A stretch of DNA of 64,000 nucleotides from Uloborus plumipes (Eukaryota > Arthropoda > Arachnida > Araneae > Uloboridae): NCBI GenBank assembly GCA_038373865.1, contig JAXGGA010004515.1, positions 1 through 64,000 of the forward strand. Reading direction: 5' to 3'. This document shows positions 1 through 32,747 of the stretch, in pieces. Under the pieces are notes generated by a model that was given only the letters and a program-made list of their open reading frames with translations, made no database searches and was not told the DNA's origin. Positions within the stretch are counted from its first letter, which is position 1. The number at the start of each line of letters is the position of its first letter. A program made the position numbers and the translations under genes.

Positions 1-136
1 GCAGTTTATGCCAAATGATATTGTTGCTAGCATGCCAAGTTATCCTTAGCTTTAAGTTTTATTTTTATACCTCATTTGATTCTGTATTTTCAAATTTTGA
101 GAATCATATTAAATATTCATAAAATATATTTTTCAG
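1..136 (+). other. NDUFS8: End of an upstream NDUFS8 intron
   Basis: AT-rich sequence ending in a pyrimidine-rich acceptor (atatttttcag, ends 136). The ATG codons at 8 and 31 open only a short frame that stops before the exon and do not join it. I see nothing else here. Confidence 0.6.
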
Positions 137-20472
<20,336 letters not shown>

Positions 20473-20600
20473 AAGTGTATCATGGTTTAAGCTTCTTGTT
20501 TAAATCAAATATGAAATAGGGAATTATGTTTTAATTATTATAGGTTGAAATTTCTTGTAAATAAAAAAAATAGAATCGTTCCTTGTAGTTTTTTTTATAA
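20473..20600 (+). promoter_or_regulatory. NDUFS8: NDUFS8 3' UTR with likely poly(A) signal
   Basis: The only clear AATAAA close to the stop codon is at 20560-20565, 88 bases after TAA. It is followed by an A-run and a T-rich stretch at 20589-20597. Cleavage around 20580 would give a short 3' UTR of about 110 bases. The cleavage site is inferred, not seen. Confidence 0.5.
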
Positions 20601-20919
20601 GTGTTTGCTTTTTAACTTTCATTCAATACAAAACTTCTCCATTAACTTTTAATTGTATGTATGATATATTTCACACAACTTTCACCATTTCTTAGCAATG
20701 CAGACATTTAATGAAGTTCTTGGTTAGTCTAAGCATATTAATGGAAAAAATTATTGCAGTTGTATTACACATTAAATTCCTTGTATGAATGATTGTGTAT
20801 TTATCGACTGCACTGAAAAAATTGCACATCCAAAGCTAATGATGACGGGAGTTTTTTGTCTAGTGTATTGATAAACCCAACCTTCCATATTCAATAATAA
20901 CTTTTCACATTTCATTATT

Positions 20920-21262
20920 AAAGCAGTGAGTAACCGCCCCTAAGCAAGAGCTAAGGCAGGAACATCCAATACACCTACAACTTGGTTATTTCGATCTATG
21001 AACTGCAGTTTCATGCTTATTATGCACTCATCAGCATGGAATACAAAAGCAACCGAGTTGGGGGCAAAAATCCTCTTATAGAGCAAAGAGAGCCATAAAA
21101 ACTGGTAGCTAATGTTAAATTAATATCAGCGAGCGACCGCACTTGGTACGGTACAACTCGTCAATTTTAAGGAAGAGCTCGGATATAAAGCAGTGAGTAA
21201 CCGCCCCTAAGCAGGGCTAAGGCAGGAGCATGCAATACGCCGCCAACTCGGTTATTTCGATT
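20920..21262 (+). repeat. Direct repeat, about 75 bp, period 267
   Basis: AAGCAGTGAGTAACCGCCCC opens a unit at 20920 and again at 21187. Each continues through 'ctaaggcagga.ca' to 'ttatttcgat', with about ten differences. Between them lies a short inverted pair built on CAACTTGGTT/AACCGAGTTG. The second unit stops after about 75 bases, so it looks like one and a quarter copies of a 267-bp tandem or dispersed repeat. Not recognised further. Confidence 0.6.
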
Positions 21263-23434
21263 ATAAAAGCTTCTTAAATTTACACAATTCAAAAGTTAGC
21301 AATGAAGAAAATGGTACAATTTATTTTTTATTCTAATTCTGTAACTTTTTGGCACCATAAAAAAAATCTTCCAAGAAATACTGGTCAAAAGTTCAAGATT
21401 TTAAGTTGTATGAGCCAGGATTTTCAAGATGTTAAAATTTAAATGTTAGTCAACATATAATTTAGTTTAAAATAAAAACTTTTATTCGAACTATTTGCAC
21501 TTGAAACAATATAAAGTCCAGGTCAAATTTGATTGCCACTTCAATAGTGCTTAGCATGAAAATGAATACTGAAAACAAAATGGTATTATGCCTATTGAAA
21601 TGCAAGTTTTGTGGGGAAAAATATATGCAAAATTAAGAATTAAAATAAAAATAACAAACAAGGTTTGAAAAAAAAAAACTGATTTTTTAAATGGTATAAA
21701 TGTTTTTAGAAATAAAAGAAAAAGTTCTTTTATAGTTCACTGCATTTCTTTTTTTATTGAAAATGAAAGTGTTGTCAGATGTCTTCAATGTTTTCTAAAA
21801 AATGCTGTTTATAAAAATATCAGTTTAAAATACTTTTCTTATAAAATTGTCCTTTAAATTTCCACAAAGAAACTTTTACATTAAAAATAAAAACTATTGT
21901 AATTGTTATATAATTATTTACATTAAATATATGTATATATTATATATTGATCTGATATATTCATCTGAAACATTGTATATGAATACTTGAAAGACGAAGG
22001 ACCCGTGTGTCCCCTCGCATAGTTTCTTGCTCAATTAATGAAAAAATCACTAACTGAACGTACAGAAACTTTCTGACTTTTTAATCTATGACTCTCTTAG
22101 AGTGCTTATTTTTTACATGAGGGAATTGCGAGCTATATACACATGAAAAAGTTCTAAAGTATGCTTAGATCTGCTGCGAGCTTCACAGGCCTTTTTATTT
22201 ATTCATTTATTTTATTAGAAATTAAACTTAGGTTAAAACTAAAAACTAACAAAATTTCATGCATAAGTAATGATTAATGTCCATGAAAATGTTATAACTT
22301 ACTACAAACAGTGAAATCTTACTGCTACTAATTTCGAGGACAAAACTATTAAAAAGAAAATCTGTTATGGAAATCCTGAAATTGAAAATGATTTAAGCTA
22401 CCCACAATGCAAGCATCATGCATTGTGTTATGGAATATTTTGACACTTTATTTATTTTTGCACTGTGAAATTATTGTAGAATGTTCATTAAATATTTGAG
22501 ATAAGTAATAATGACATTTCAAATATTTGGAAAAAGTATGAAAAAATAAATAACTCTGTTAAAAGCATCTTAATGTACACTTCCATGTCATTGTATTCCC
22601 CTAAAGACTGAATGAATCTCATCATTAAAAAAAAAAAAGTTTCTCTGTCATTAAGCTTTAAATAGAAATTTATCAAGGCATGTGTGTGAGAATGTTCTGA
22701 AAACGGCCATTTCTTACATTTTGTGTAGAAATCATAGAATAATAATGGATTGCTTTTAAGCCAATCTCTTAAAAATTGTCATGTCCTCCTTTTTAAATTC
22801 ATTAAATTATTTTATCAGCTTTAACTTGAGTTCATAAAAATATGTAATTTCCAAACTTTCATTGTGGAATTTAAAAATGTAATGTCTAAGTAAGTAACTA
22901 AATATGTCTGCATGTAAATTCCCTGCAGCCTATATTGTGCCTTTGACAGTACATCTCCATTTTAGTAAGGTAAAAGTTAAATGGTTTAACTGCATAAAGA
23001 TAATGGCGATTAAGAAGTTCATCTAGAAATAAAAAAATTCTGTCATGTGCCAACATTGATTTTATGACATTCATTAAATCTTTCTTGCAATTGGAACAAG
23101 CACGAAATGACAGCAGATTTCATTTATCATTGAAGAAGTTGAAACCATTTTCCAGAACAAAACCTTTTTTATTCTGCTAGATTAGTGATATCCAGTCATT
23201 TCAAATTGCCTATAATGGCCAATCCATAGAATGTGTGTGACTGTAACAGGCTCACATGCAAGTGGGATGTCCTGCAAAAATTATTGAAAGACGGGGGGGG
23301 GGGGGGGGTTTATACAGCTTCAGGGGCTTCAGGATATAAAGATAAAGTTGGTCCCCTGTTAATGTTAAGGTTTTTACACCTTGAAAATGTCAATGTACAT
23401 ATTTCTGGTCAGCATATTTTACACATAACAGTAA
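21263..23434. other. Intergenic, nothing recognised
   Basis: AT-rich sequence without a convincing gene or element. There is a TA-rich patch at 21903-21960 and a G-run at 23293-23308. Confidence 0.5.
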
Positions 23435-23436
23435 TA

Positions 23437-24996
23437 CACTAGGTGGCCAAAAGTATCCGGACACTTTCAAAAATTCACATTTTTACATATAGCTCGAGAA
23501 ATAAGTGATCAATTGTTCTTTAACTTTAGTCATACAAAATATAGGCTTCACCGAACATTTCCAAGTTGAAATTAAATTACCCTTGCATTTTGGGGACGAC
23601 AAGAAGGGGGTTGAAAGAAAAACCGCTTTTTGACCATAACTCTTCGAAAATAGCTCGGAATAAGCTATCAATTTCAGTAATTAATTATCATACTATGTAT
23701 AATTACTGTACAATTTTTTATGAACGTACCACTCTTACTTCTGAAGATATGAAACATTTTTGAAAAAACGGCAATTTTATTTGAAGGGTTTTTGCTCATA
23801 ACTCGCAGAGTTTTTGATCAAACCTTATCACAACTTCAGGAAAGATGACAAAATACAAGAGAAAGAACATACTAAAACAGTAAATAAAAATATTTAAAAT
23901 TCGATGAGATATGAACGTTAAAAGGAAATAATTTTTCACGGCGCATGCGCGAACGACAGAAACTTATAACTACAAAAATATTGTAGCCTGATTTATACTG
24001 CATCTTATAAAAAAAGTACCAGTTGAATATCATGAAAAATGAAAAAGATATCAGCGATCTAGTGAGCTGTATTTCATTCATTCGCAGGCAAAACAAATCG
24101 CAAGGGGTTGTCCACAAATAGTGTGGTGACAATCGATCATTTTTTTTCAATGTTAAATTGTATACAGTTTGAAAATTTATATTCGGCATTGTAGTCACAT
24201 TTCGTTTATTCGGCCAAAAAGACCTTATACGTAGGTGGCCAAAAGTATCCGGACACCCTCTGAAACGTGGTTTTGAACGACGACGCAATAACCTTTAATT
24301 TAAAAATAGCTCTTTGTGGAAAGACCCACACTATTTATGTATTGTCTGCGAATAAATGAAGTACAGCTCACTAGATCGCTGATATCTTTTTCATTTTTCA
24401 TGGTATTCAACTGGAACTTTTTTTATAAGATGCAGTATAAATCAGGCTATAATATTTTTGAAGTTATAAATTTCTGTCGTTCGCGCATGCGCCGTGAAAA
24501 ATTATTTCCTTTTCACGTTCATATCTCATCGAATTTTTAATATTTTTATTTACCGTTTTAGTATAATCTTTTTCTTGTATTTTGTCATCTTTCCTGAAGT
24601 TGTGATAAGGTTTGATCAAAAACTCTGCGTGTTATGAGCAAAAACCCTTCAAATAAAATTGCCGTTTTTTCAAAAATGTTTCATATCTTCAGAAGTAAGA
24701 GTGGTACGTTCATAAAAATTTGTACAGTAATTATACATAGTATGCTAATTAATTACTGAAATTGATAGCTTATTCCGAGCTATTTTCGAAGAGTTATGGT
24801 CAAAAAGCGGTTTTTCTTTCAACCCCCTTCTTGTCGTCCCCCAAATGCAAGGGTAATTCAATTTCAACTTGGAAATGTTCGGTGAAGCCTATATTTTGTA
24901 TGACTAAAGTTAAAGAACAATTGATCACTTATTTCTCGAGCTAAATGTAAAAATGTGAATTTTTGAAAGTGTCCGGATACTTTTGGCCACCTAGTG
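23437..24996. mobile_element. Palindromic Tc1-like non-autonomous element
   Basis: The ends CACTAGGTGGCCAAAAGTAT and its exact complement abut TA on both sides (23435-23436 and 24997-24998). The whole 1560 bp is a palindrome centred near 24216: 23437-24090 is inverted at 24343-24996 with few differences. A third copy of the terminal sequence (GTAGGTGGCCAAAAGTATCC, about 24231) lies in the loop in the left-end orientation, so 24231-24996 alone would be a complete short element. The 138-codon minus frame over the left arm and loop (23872-24288) has no transposase motif. Confidence 0.85.
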
Positions 24997-27900
24997 TATG
25001 TGACGTTGCATTTTGAAGAAAGAATCTAAGAATTTGTGTACAAATATTCTAGTTCAGTTAGACAATGATGCTTGGCTTATCGAAAAGGTTTACAGCTCTA
25101 TTTGGTAAACCATAAACTGGACATATGTTGTTTCCTGTAATTATAATACCAACTTTTTTTCATCTACTAAAATTCCACTTAACTCCTGTTTGATGCTTCT
25201 CATTCCATTATGACAGTTCTCTTAAATCCTGAAAAGGCAAGTCTAGACATACAAAAATTTCTTGTATACTATTAAATAGACTTTGAGCCTTGATATCTAG
25301 GTTTAAACCAGAGGTTAATCTGTGGTTTGGGTCCCTTTTTCTCCAAATACTTTTCGTGGAGTTGAAAGCTCCGTGAGACCCTACGGAAATACGTGCCAGT
25401 TGGTGACTCTTTGAAAATGCGCCAAGCAGGGTCCCAAAGCACATTTTCACCAAACCGGTTCGACAAAGTCCTCAAAAACTTCCGTCATCGTCAACACTGC
25501 CCAAGCAAAAAAAAAAAAAAAAAATACACTCAAGTGAAGCACTCGCCACTCCTCTAAAAAGAGGTTTGGTTAGGGGGCCCCCCAATTTCAAGCCCCATGG
25601 AGTTGGAAGTGCCCACAAGTACACATTCACTGAAACTTACGTTAGAAAAAAAGTAACTTGTTCCAAAACTAGCCCTTAGCAAATGCTGATGCTGATTAAG
25701 AAATAAATATCAGCGCGAGCACTTACATAGCATTTTGGTGGACAAAAGAGGGGTTATTAATACCAATGAAATGTGCCAAAGAGAGATCGGAAACTGAATA
25801 GCAAATTATGGCAAAATTGTTGTTCTAAAAAACTGATGTTTAGAGATTAGTGAAGTACTTTTTTTCAAATAGGAGCATGTATGAGCTTTTTTTTTTTTTT
25901 TTTTTTTTTTTCTACTTTATTGATTCAGACACTTTAATTTTCTGTATGTAACAATTTTCAATGGTACCAGGATAAAGGACCACAACATGGTTTTAACAAG
26001 AAAGAAAATCATTTTTTCCCACTTGTTTGTTTGTAAATCCAAGAATATATTTAAAATTTTATCTTGAACCTGTAGAATTAATATGTATCAATATATATTT
26101 TTGTAACTTGAAACAAATTAAAGTTAAATGTGAAACATCAACTGCACTTGGAGACTTACTGAATAATATGTGAAAGTCTAATCAAGTACTTTCACATATT
26201 ATTCAGGGGTTAAGTGAAATAACATAATTTCACTTTTTTAGAAAAGTCAAATTGGAATTTTGTTTTGAAAATTACAGCAGATAGTGATAAAGCAATGTAT
26301 TTTATAATAAAACATGCATTAAAATATTTTTCATTTTTGACTGGAAAAATTTGTGACTTCAAAAAAAGGAAGCATTTTATTTTGAAAACACATGAGGCAA
26401 AGTGAAAAATAAGTTACTTTTCTAATGAAATATTTTCTAGTTGATTGTGAAGAATATTTCTCTCTCTACAAATAAAAGAATACGTTAAGGAATGAATGAA
26501 TGAATAAATCAACAAATAAATATGAGAAAAAGAAGTGAATGAAGAAAATTATTGAATGATTAAAAAAGCAAAACTATAAATGAAGGAACATAAATTCAAT
26601 AAAAAATGAATACATTTCTGATTTATTAAATGAAAGAGTACATAAACAAAATAAACTTTTTCACTTTACCCCATTCACTACGCCTTCCCCCCTCCCCCTG
26701 TACTTGACAAATTATATCAAACATTTAAAATCCAAGTATGCATAGTATTAACTAAATAAGTACTGTATGGAACGTCAGATCTTAATTCATATTTAAAATG
26801 TTAATGATAAAAACTTAATCATTTTATTTTCTAATGAAAATTATTTTTGATAAATCCAGAAAATACTACAAAATGGGTATTAAATTTTTCAAATAACTTG
26901 TGTAGTTATAAACATAGATCTTAAGAGCAATTTATTTTTTGACTGGAATTAGCTTTTTGGTGGAATACATAGTTAAAATATTTTTCGATTTGTAGCACTG
27001 CGAGGTGAGAGTACTTTACCATTTCACTTGCCTCACATTCCCCTAAATATTAAGCTAAACTGATTGTGAAGGTTCCTTTGAGTAGTTTTAAGGAACTAGT
27101 CATACTAGAATATTTTTCAGCATTTATGGTGCTGTTGATTAGACTGTACAGTACAGCTTTTAAATAACTCTACATGAATACTGAAGTATATTTTACAAAA
27201 TGATATTAGAAAGTAAGTTTTCAATGATTAAATATAAACCTTTGTGTGGCTGCTATTGCATTAGCGAAAAAAAGTTTGCCAACGCCCCACTGTATTTATT
27301 TGTCTGTTTAGGTATCCCGGGTATATACAGACTCATATTAAATTCCTTATAAAAAAATGACATTTCTAAGATGGTCATACAAACTCTTTCGAGTTATTGT
27401 GCATCGAACTTAATGCGACTTCTATCATGTGTGCCATTTTTAGAAAAAGAAATCAATACATTATGAGTGCAAAACATATTAACTGATGGCTGTCCCATAC
27501 ATAGTTACATGCTATGGGTGCTCCAAAGCTATCGCTGCCCCACATAGAGCTGACGTACGATTCCTTGAAAGAGAAATGTATGGTTCTTTTAAGAGTTCTT
27601 TTAGTATGGTTCTTCTTTAATCTTTTTATGAAATATATATGTATATAAATATATGTCATGAAAAAACTGCTTCAGTGTGCATATTACAAAGATCTCCCTT
27701 CCTCCGACAGTATTTATTTTAAAATTACTTTAGTGCCTCATACAATTATGTTTTTTTTTCGAGGGATTCTATATTATAACCAGTGTTTGCTGATAAAATT
27801 ATTTACAACTTTTTTTTTTATTTGCATAAAACTTTTAACCAATACATTGCACATGTAGTTTTGTTGCATAATTTTGTAATTTTGGAACAGAAATGCATTG

Positions 27901-28200
27901 GGATTTTTCTGAGACGAAAAAAATAGTGCTAAAAAATAATGAAAATACAATGACTTGGCAAGCATGACAAAATTCGGAAACTGAAAGACCGAGATTGATT
28001 TAATCTTGTTCATATCTAATTAGAGACAAGAAGCTGCTATTAGCTACACTGTGGTTCATTACCAAGTTTATGATATTGAGTTTTTATTTTATTTTATTTA
28101 TTTGATTATATTTTTTTATTTTAGTAGGTGTTACAGTGTTTTTAATTCTCAGGATTCTTTTTGAAGTTTTTCGTTTGAAATTTTAGTAGAATATTTCGCT
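24997..28200. other. Intergenic, simple repeats and a hairpin only
   Basis: It holds an A-run at 25507-25524, a T-run at 25888-25910, a perfect hairpin at 26159-26206 and a degenerate (GAAT)n/(AAAT)n-rich stretch at 26485-26640. The two overlapping minus frames around 25208-25475 are not recognised. Confidence 0.5.
26159..26206. repeat. Perfect 19-bp hairpin
   Basis: CTGAATAATATGTGAAAGT (26159-26177) is followed after 10 bases by its exact complement (26188-26206). There is no poly-T after it and no flanking duplication. It could be a remnant of a small inverted-repeat element or a chance footprint. Confidence 0.75.
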
Positions 28201-28315
28201 TTTATACTGTCAAGTTTTCCGAAAGTCTGGTAAGATTTGACTAAAAACTCTGTGTGTTATGAGCAGAAAATTGGCAGTTTTGAATAAGTTCCTATATTTT
28301 AGTTTTTAGTGAATA

Positions 28316-29875
28316 CTAGCAATACCCGCACGGCTTTGCCCGTGGTATAAAATGAAAAGTTCATTTGTAAAATAATTGATATAGCAGAAAAAAAAACACT
28401 ATTTTAGTTATAATTCAACTATAATTCCTTCAAAGTATGATATAAAAATCTGGTATGGACCCCACACTACTTCCTTTTACGTGTAAATTTCTTAGTAGAT
28501 GCCTTAAGTGTTAAAATAGTGCTTGGAGTGAGCAAGATTACAGTTCAAGCATTTACATCCCTAGTTTGCCACGAAACAATGCAAAAAAATGTTTTACAAT
28601 GATTAATCTACTAAATATCACCGATTTTAACATCATCCAGTGGATTTTTCGGAAAATGTCGCCAATAGCGCCAAATTGAACCCAAATCAGAAAAAAAAAA
28701 AAAAAAATCGCCACATTTGTCACCAACTTGGCGTCAAACACTTGGTCGCGCCAATTCATATCACTTTTGTCTGCATTGAAATTAACACTGATTTACCCCA
28801 TAAAAGGAGTAAAACACCCCCTTGGGGACATTCGAATGCAACAGAACCAACTCACAGAAACCAACAGACATCTTACCAAAGTTTAAAAGAAGAAGAAAGT
28901 TTTCTTATCTAACTTCAAAAACAAAATAACACATTTTCCGAAATGACACGCTTTAGAAAGAACGTTGAAATATCGCAATTTATACGATATTATTGAAGGT
29001 TCTTGGCGCTATTTAAAAAGTCGCCAATTTGGTAGCTAATTTGGGATACCTGGGGTAATTCTGAACCCCTATCCCTTCCATAAATAAAGAAACTTACGTA
29101 ATCTCACTTTTGTGAAAGAGAAATTGTCGCCAAATGTTGAGGTATTCTCTATGAAGCTGATTACTTTTTTGGCAATCTGAAATCAATTTGAATATTATAT
29201 TTGGCGCTAAATGTACATCATTCCGTAAGGCGTTAAAATAATTTCCAATATTGCGGTATATCATAGCAAATAGTATGGACATGGAAACGAACTATTGATT
29301 GGACGTTTGGCGAGAAAATATAGTAACATACTTTGATTGAAAACAGCAATAGATAAAGAACAAAATAGTGTTCGCGTGGAAAATAATGCATGACATCTAA
29401 GCCTCTACAAATCTAAAGGAGTTCCGAAATATGAAACTGAATCTCATTTGCTTTTAAAAAAAGATTAATCTGTTAATCAAATACCTTTTTTATTTTTTAT
29501 ACTTGAGATAGTTATTGGGAAAACTTCCATTATTGGGGGCTCTTGGCGCGATTCAAAAGATCGCCAAATTTACGGTAGCAAGCAATTCCAACTATCTGCC
29601 AGAGAGTTGAGTTGATACACTAAATACTCGATTGGATTGATGAAAGCCTTCGAAAATGGCGTTTTAAATTGAAATTACAGAGACAGAATCAGGTCTAAAA
29701 TTGAGATAAAAAAAATAACTACTCATCGGATTTTGTTGAAACTGGTCTCTAAACCTTCCCAGTACCAAAAGGAACAAACGGTGAAAATTTCAGGCAAATC
29801 TCCCGGGTAGTTTCTGAGATCTTAGGGAACACACATATATACACATTTACCAACATTCATTTTTATATATATAGA
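28316..29875 (-). mobile_element. Non-autonomous Helitron, minus strand
   Basis: On the minus strand the element starts TCTATATATATAAAAATGAA after an A (complement of 29876) and ends CTAG (28316-28319) followed by T. A hairpin-forming CACGGGCAAAGCCGTGCGGG precedes the end. The leader 'tcagaaactacccggg...atccgatgag' is typical of Helitron 5' ends. About 28890-29000 matches 13100-13240 of the first Helitron. No replication or helicase gene is present. Length is 1560 bp. Confidence 0.85.
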
Positions 29876-29913
29876 TAAGTGCTACTTTTACCAATATGCG
29901 TAAAATAGTTGTA

Positions 29914-30359
29914 CGGAACAGGACATATCCGCCGCAAATTTTATCCCCCTCTTTCCCGCATGGGACATTTCCGCCGCGACTCCTATTCCCCCTCTGACTG
30001 GCACAGGACAAATCCGCCGCGCCATTTCCAAATGTGAGAAAGGGGTTACTGGTTTAAATTTTTCATTCTTGGCGACAAAGACCAAATCAAAAAAGCGGAA
30101 TTTATTCCCGGACTACTTATATTAGGGGAGAAATTGCAAATAAGTCAACACACACACACACACAATGCAGTGTAAATCAATTTAAACGTCGCCAAGTTTA
30201 GTTCTCCAAATATTACACTCTACCAGCTCAATTGGCGGATTTGTCCTGTCGTACAGAAACGGCGGGGAGAGACCCGGCGGAAATGTCTTACGAGGGGGAT
30301 GATAGAGATAAATTTTGCGGCGGAAATGCCCTACGATGCGGCGGAAATGTCCTGTGCCC
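29914..30359. mobile_element. 446-bp element with 8-bp TSD and a repeated GGACATWTCCGCCGC motif
   Basis: TAGTTGTA at 29906-29913 and again at 30360-30367 is a perfect 8-bp duplication. The ends CGGAACAGGACATATCCGCC and GGGCACAGGACATTTCCGCC (minus) are inverted. The motif GGACATWTCCGCCG occurs three times in the left third (about 29920, 29964, 30005) and four times inverted in the right part (about 30234, 30277, 30319, 30339). An (AC)n run lies at 30149-30164. The 8-bp duplication allows hAT or P-like origin; the ends do not look like a standard hAT. Confidence 0.8.
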
Positions 30360-30404
30360 TAGTTGTACATAGTATGTAAATTAATTTCTGAAATTCATTG
30401 TTTA

Positions 30405-32747
30405 TTCTGATAGTTCGAGAGCCAGGTGAAAATTTGGTTAATTATTTCCTCTCGATAGATAATTGGCCATACGCATCAGACAACAGTATCATAAAGCCCT
30501 ATGACCGTCAGCTGCGGCACAGTGGGGGGGATGAGTAGTTGGAACCTCCCACGCTTGAAGAAAAAAAAAAAAATTCAGTCATTTCCTCTCGCCTAAAAAT
30601 TTACCAGATGATAGCTTATATGTGACTATTGATAAATATATACGTCAGCTGGCTGTATCTCGGTGGAAAAATTGTCAGCTGATACTTTGAAGGTCGTTAC
30701 GTAGAAGTTAGCTAGAAGCATTTACTGACTACACTGTTCGACAAAAAAAAACCTTGAAAATGCTTCTGGTATTTTGAAGGCTGATTCTTATGTAAAATGA
30801 CCCCCTGAATCCGAATATGACCCCCGTTTTCCCCCATCACGTCCCAATTTTTTTTTAAAACGCCCCCCCTTTTTTTTTCATTTTTCCTTAGTTTCAGGGC
30901 TATTATATTTTTTTTGGAGGGGAAAGGAGCCTTATATTCACCAATAAATTTTTTTGAAGGTCAAGAGAGACTCAAAGTTTAAAATCATGAGCACCGAGAA
31001 AAAAATCGGGGAACTTGGGGGGGGGGGGGGGGCGTGGCCCCCCAAAATATTTGAAAAATCACCAAAAACGATCTTTTTATTCTAGTTTCTTTAAAAAGAC
31101 CTTTAAAACATTTTTTTCGGTGCAGAACCAGAGTATAGGATCCGTTCCTATGGCTCCTGGGTCAGAAAAAATTTTCACGCTGTAAAATTAAAAAAAAAAA
31201 AATAAAATAATGCTTTAAAAATCGCACTTTGCACTCGAGTTTTAAAGCAGGTCTTCAGCCAAAAAAAAAACAAAATTGTGGCTGATTCTTATGTCAAATG
31301 ACCCCCTATTTCCAAATATGACCTCAGTTTCCCCCCTCCACCCCCTCTTTCCAGAGAGTCCCCCCCCCCAATTCAGAGTCATTTTACTAATTCGGAGGGG
31401 AAAAGTACATTACGTAACCCGTTAACATAATTCTAAAAGGCAACAGAGGTTCAAAGTTCAAAATCATGTACATGTGTACCAAAAATATAAACTATGGCGG
31501 TGTACCCCCCCCCCCAAAAAAAAAAAATCTTCTTTTCTTGTTTTTCTAAGAGACGTTTTAAACCTTTCCTTTTTTTTTTTTTTTTTTGTGAAAAATCAGA
31601 GTATTGAATTTTCTTTTCTTTTTTTTTGGGGGGGGGGGAGGGGGAGGTATACCGCCCTAGTTTATATTTTTGGTACACATGTACATGATTTTGAACTTTG
31701 AACCTCTGTTGCCTTTTAGAATTATGTTAACGGGTTACGTAATGTACTTTTCCCCTCCGAATTAGTAAAATGACTCTGAATTGGGGGGGGGGGACTCTCT
31801 GGAAAGAGGGGGTGGAGGGGGGAAACTGAGGTCATATTTGGAAATAGGGGGTCATTTGACATAAGAATCAGCCACAATTTTGTTTTTTTTTTTGGCTGAA
31901 GACCTGCTTTAAAACTCGAGTGCAAAGTGCGATTTTTAAAGCATTATTTTATTTTTTTTTTTTTAATTTTACAGCGTGAAAATTTTTTCTGACCCAGGAG
32001 CCATAGGAACGGATCCTATACTCTGGTTCTGCACCGAAAAAAATGTTTTAAAGGTCTTTTTAAAGAAACTAGAATAAAAAGATCGTTTTTGGTGATTTTT
32101 CAAATATTTTGGGGGGCCACGCCCCCCCCCCCCCCAAGTTCCCCGATTTTTTTCTCGGTGCTCATGATTTTAAACTTTGAGTCTCTCTTGACCTTCAAAA
32201 AAATTTATTGGTGAATATAAGGCTCCTTTCCCCTCCAAAAAAAATATAATAGCCCTGAAACTAAGGAAAAATGAAAAAAAAAAGGGGGGCGTTTTAAAAA
32301 AAAATTGGGACGTGATGGGGGAAAACGGGGGTCATATTCGGATTCAGGGGGTCATTTTACATAAGAATCAGCCTTCAAAATACCAGAAGCATTTTCAAGG
32401 TTTTTTTTTTGTCGAACAGTGTAGTCAGTAAATGCTTCTAGCTAACTTCTACGTAACGACCTTCAAAGTATCAGCTGACAATTTTTCCACCGAGATACAG
32501 CCAGCTGACGTATATATTTATTAATAGTTACATATAAGCTATCATCTGGTAAATTTTTAGGCGAGAGGAAATGACTGAATTTTTTTTTTTTTCTTCAAGC
32601 GTGGGAGGTTCCAACTGCTTATCCCCCCCACCGAGCCTCAGCTGACATTCACGAGGCTTCATAGTTCGATTTTCTGCTGCGTTTTACTAATTATCACTTG
32701 AGAGGAACTTGGTCATATATATCTGTTACTGGCTCTCGGACTATGAG
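30405..32747. repeat. Giant palindrome, 2.3 kb
   Basis: The axis is near 31576. From about 30512 to 32640 the two arms are almost identical by eye; the outermost 100 or so bases (30405-30510 and 32640-32747) are still homologous but much more diverged. Within each arm there are two diverged direct copies of a unit of about 500 bp beginning GGCTGATTCTTATGT.AAATG (30779 and 31280; mirrored on the right). Long G, C, A and T runs are frequent. The mirrored open frames 31451-31678 (minus) and 31474-31701 (plus) are by-products of the symmetry. It lies inside the diverged Tc1-like copy. Confidence 0.85.

Noticed and set aside
23872..24288. 138-codon minus-strand frame as a gene
   Set aside because: It lies across one arm and the loop of a palindromic element, has no transposase motif, and a mirror frame exists in the other arm (24316-24540).
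28316..29875. Repeated 'ggcgcc/cgccaa' text inside the Helitron as a separate element
   Set aside because: The inverted snippets are short and scattered, without consistent ends or flanking duplications.
31451..31701. Two mirrored 75-codon frames as coding
   Set aside because: They are the two strands of the same palindrome centre and consist of Lys/Phe/Pro/Gly runs from homopolymers.
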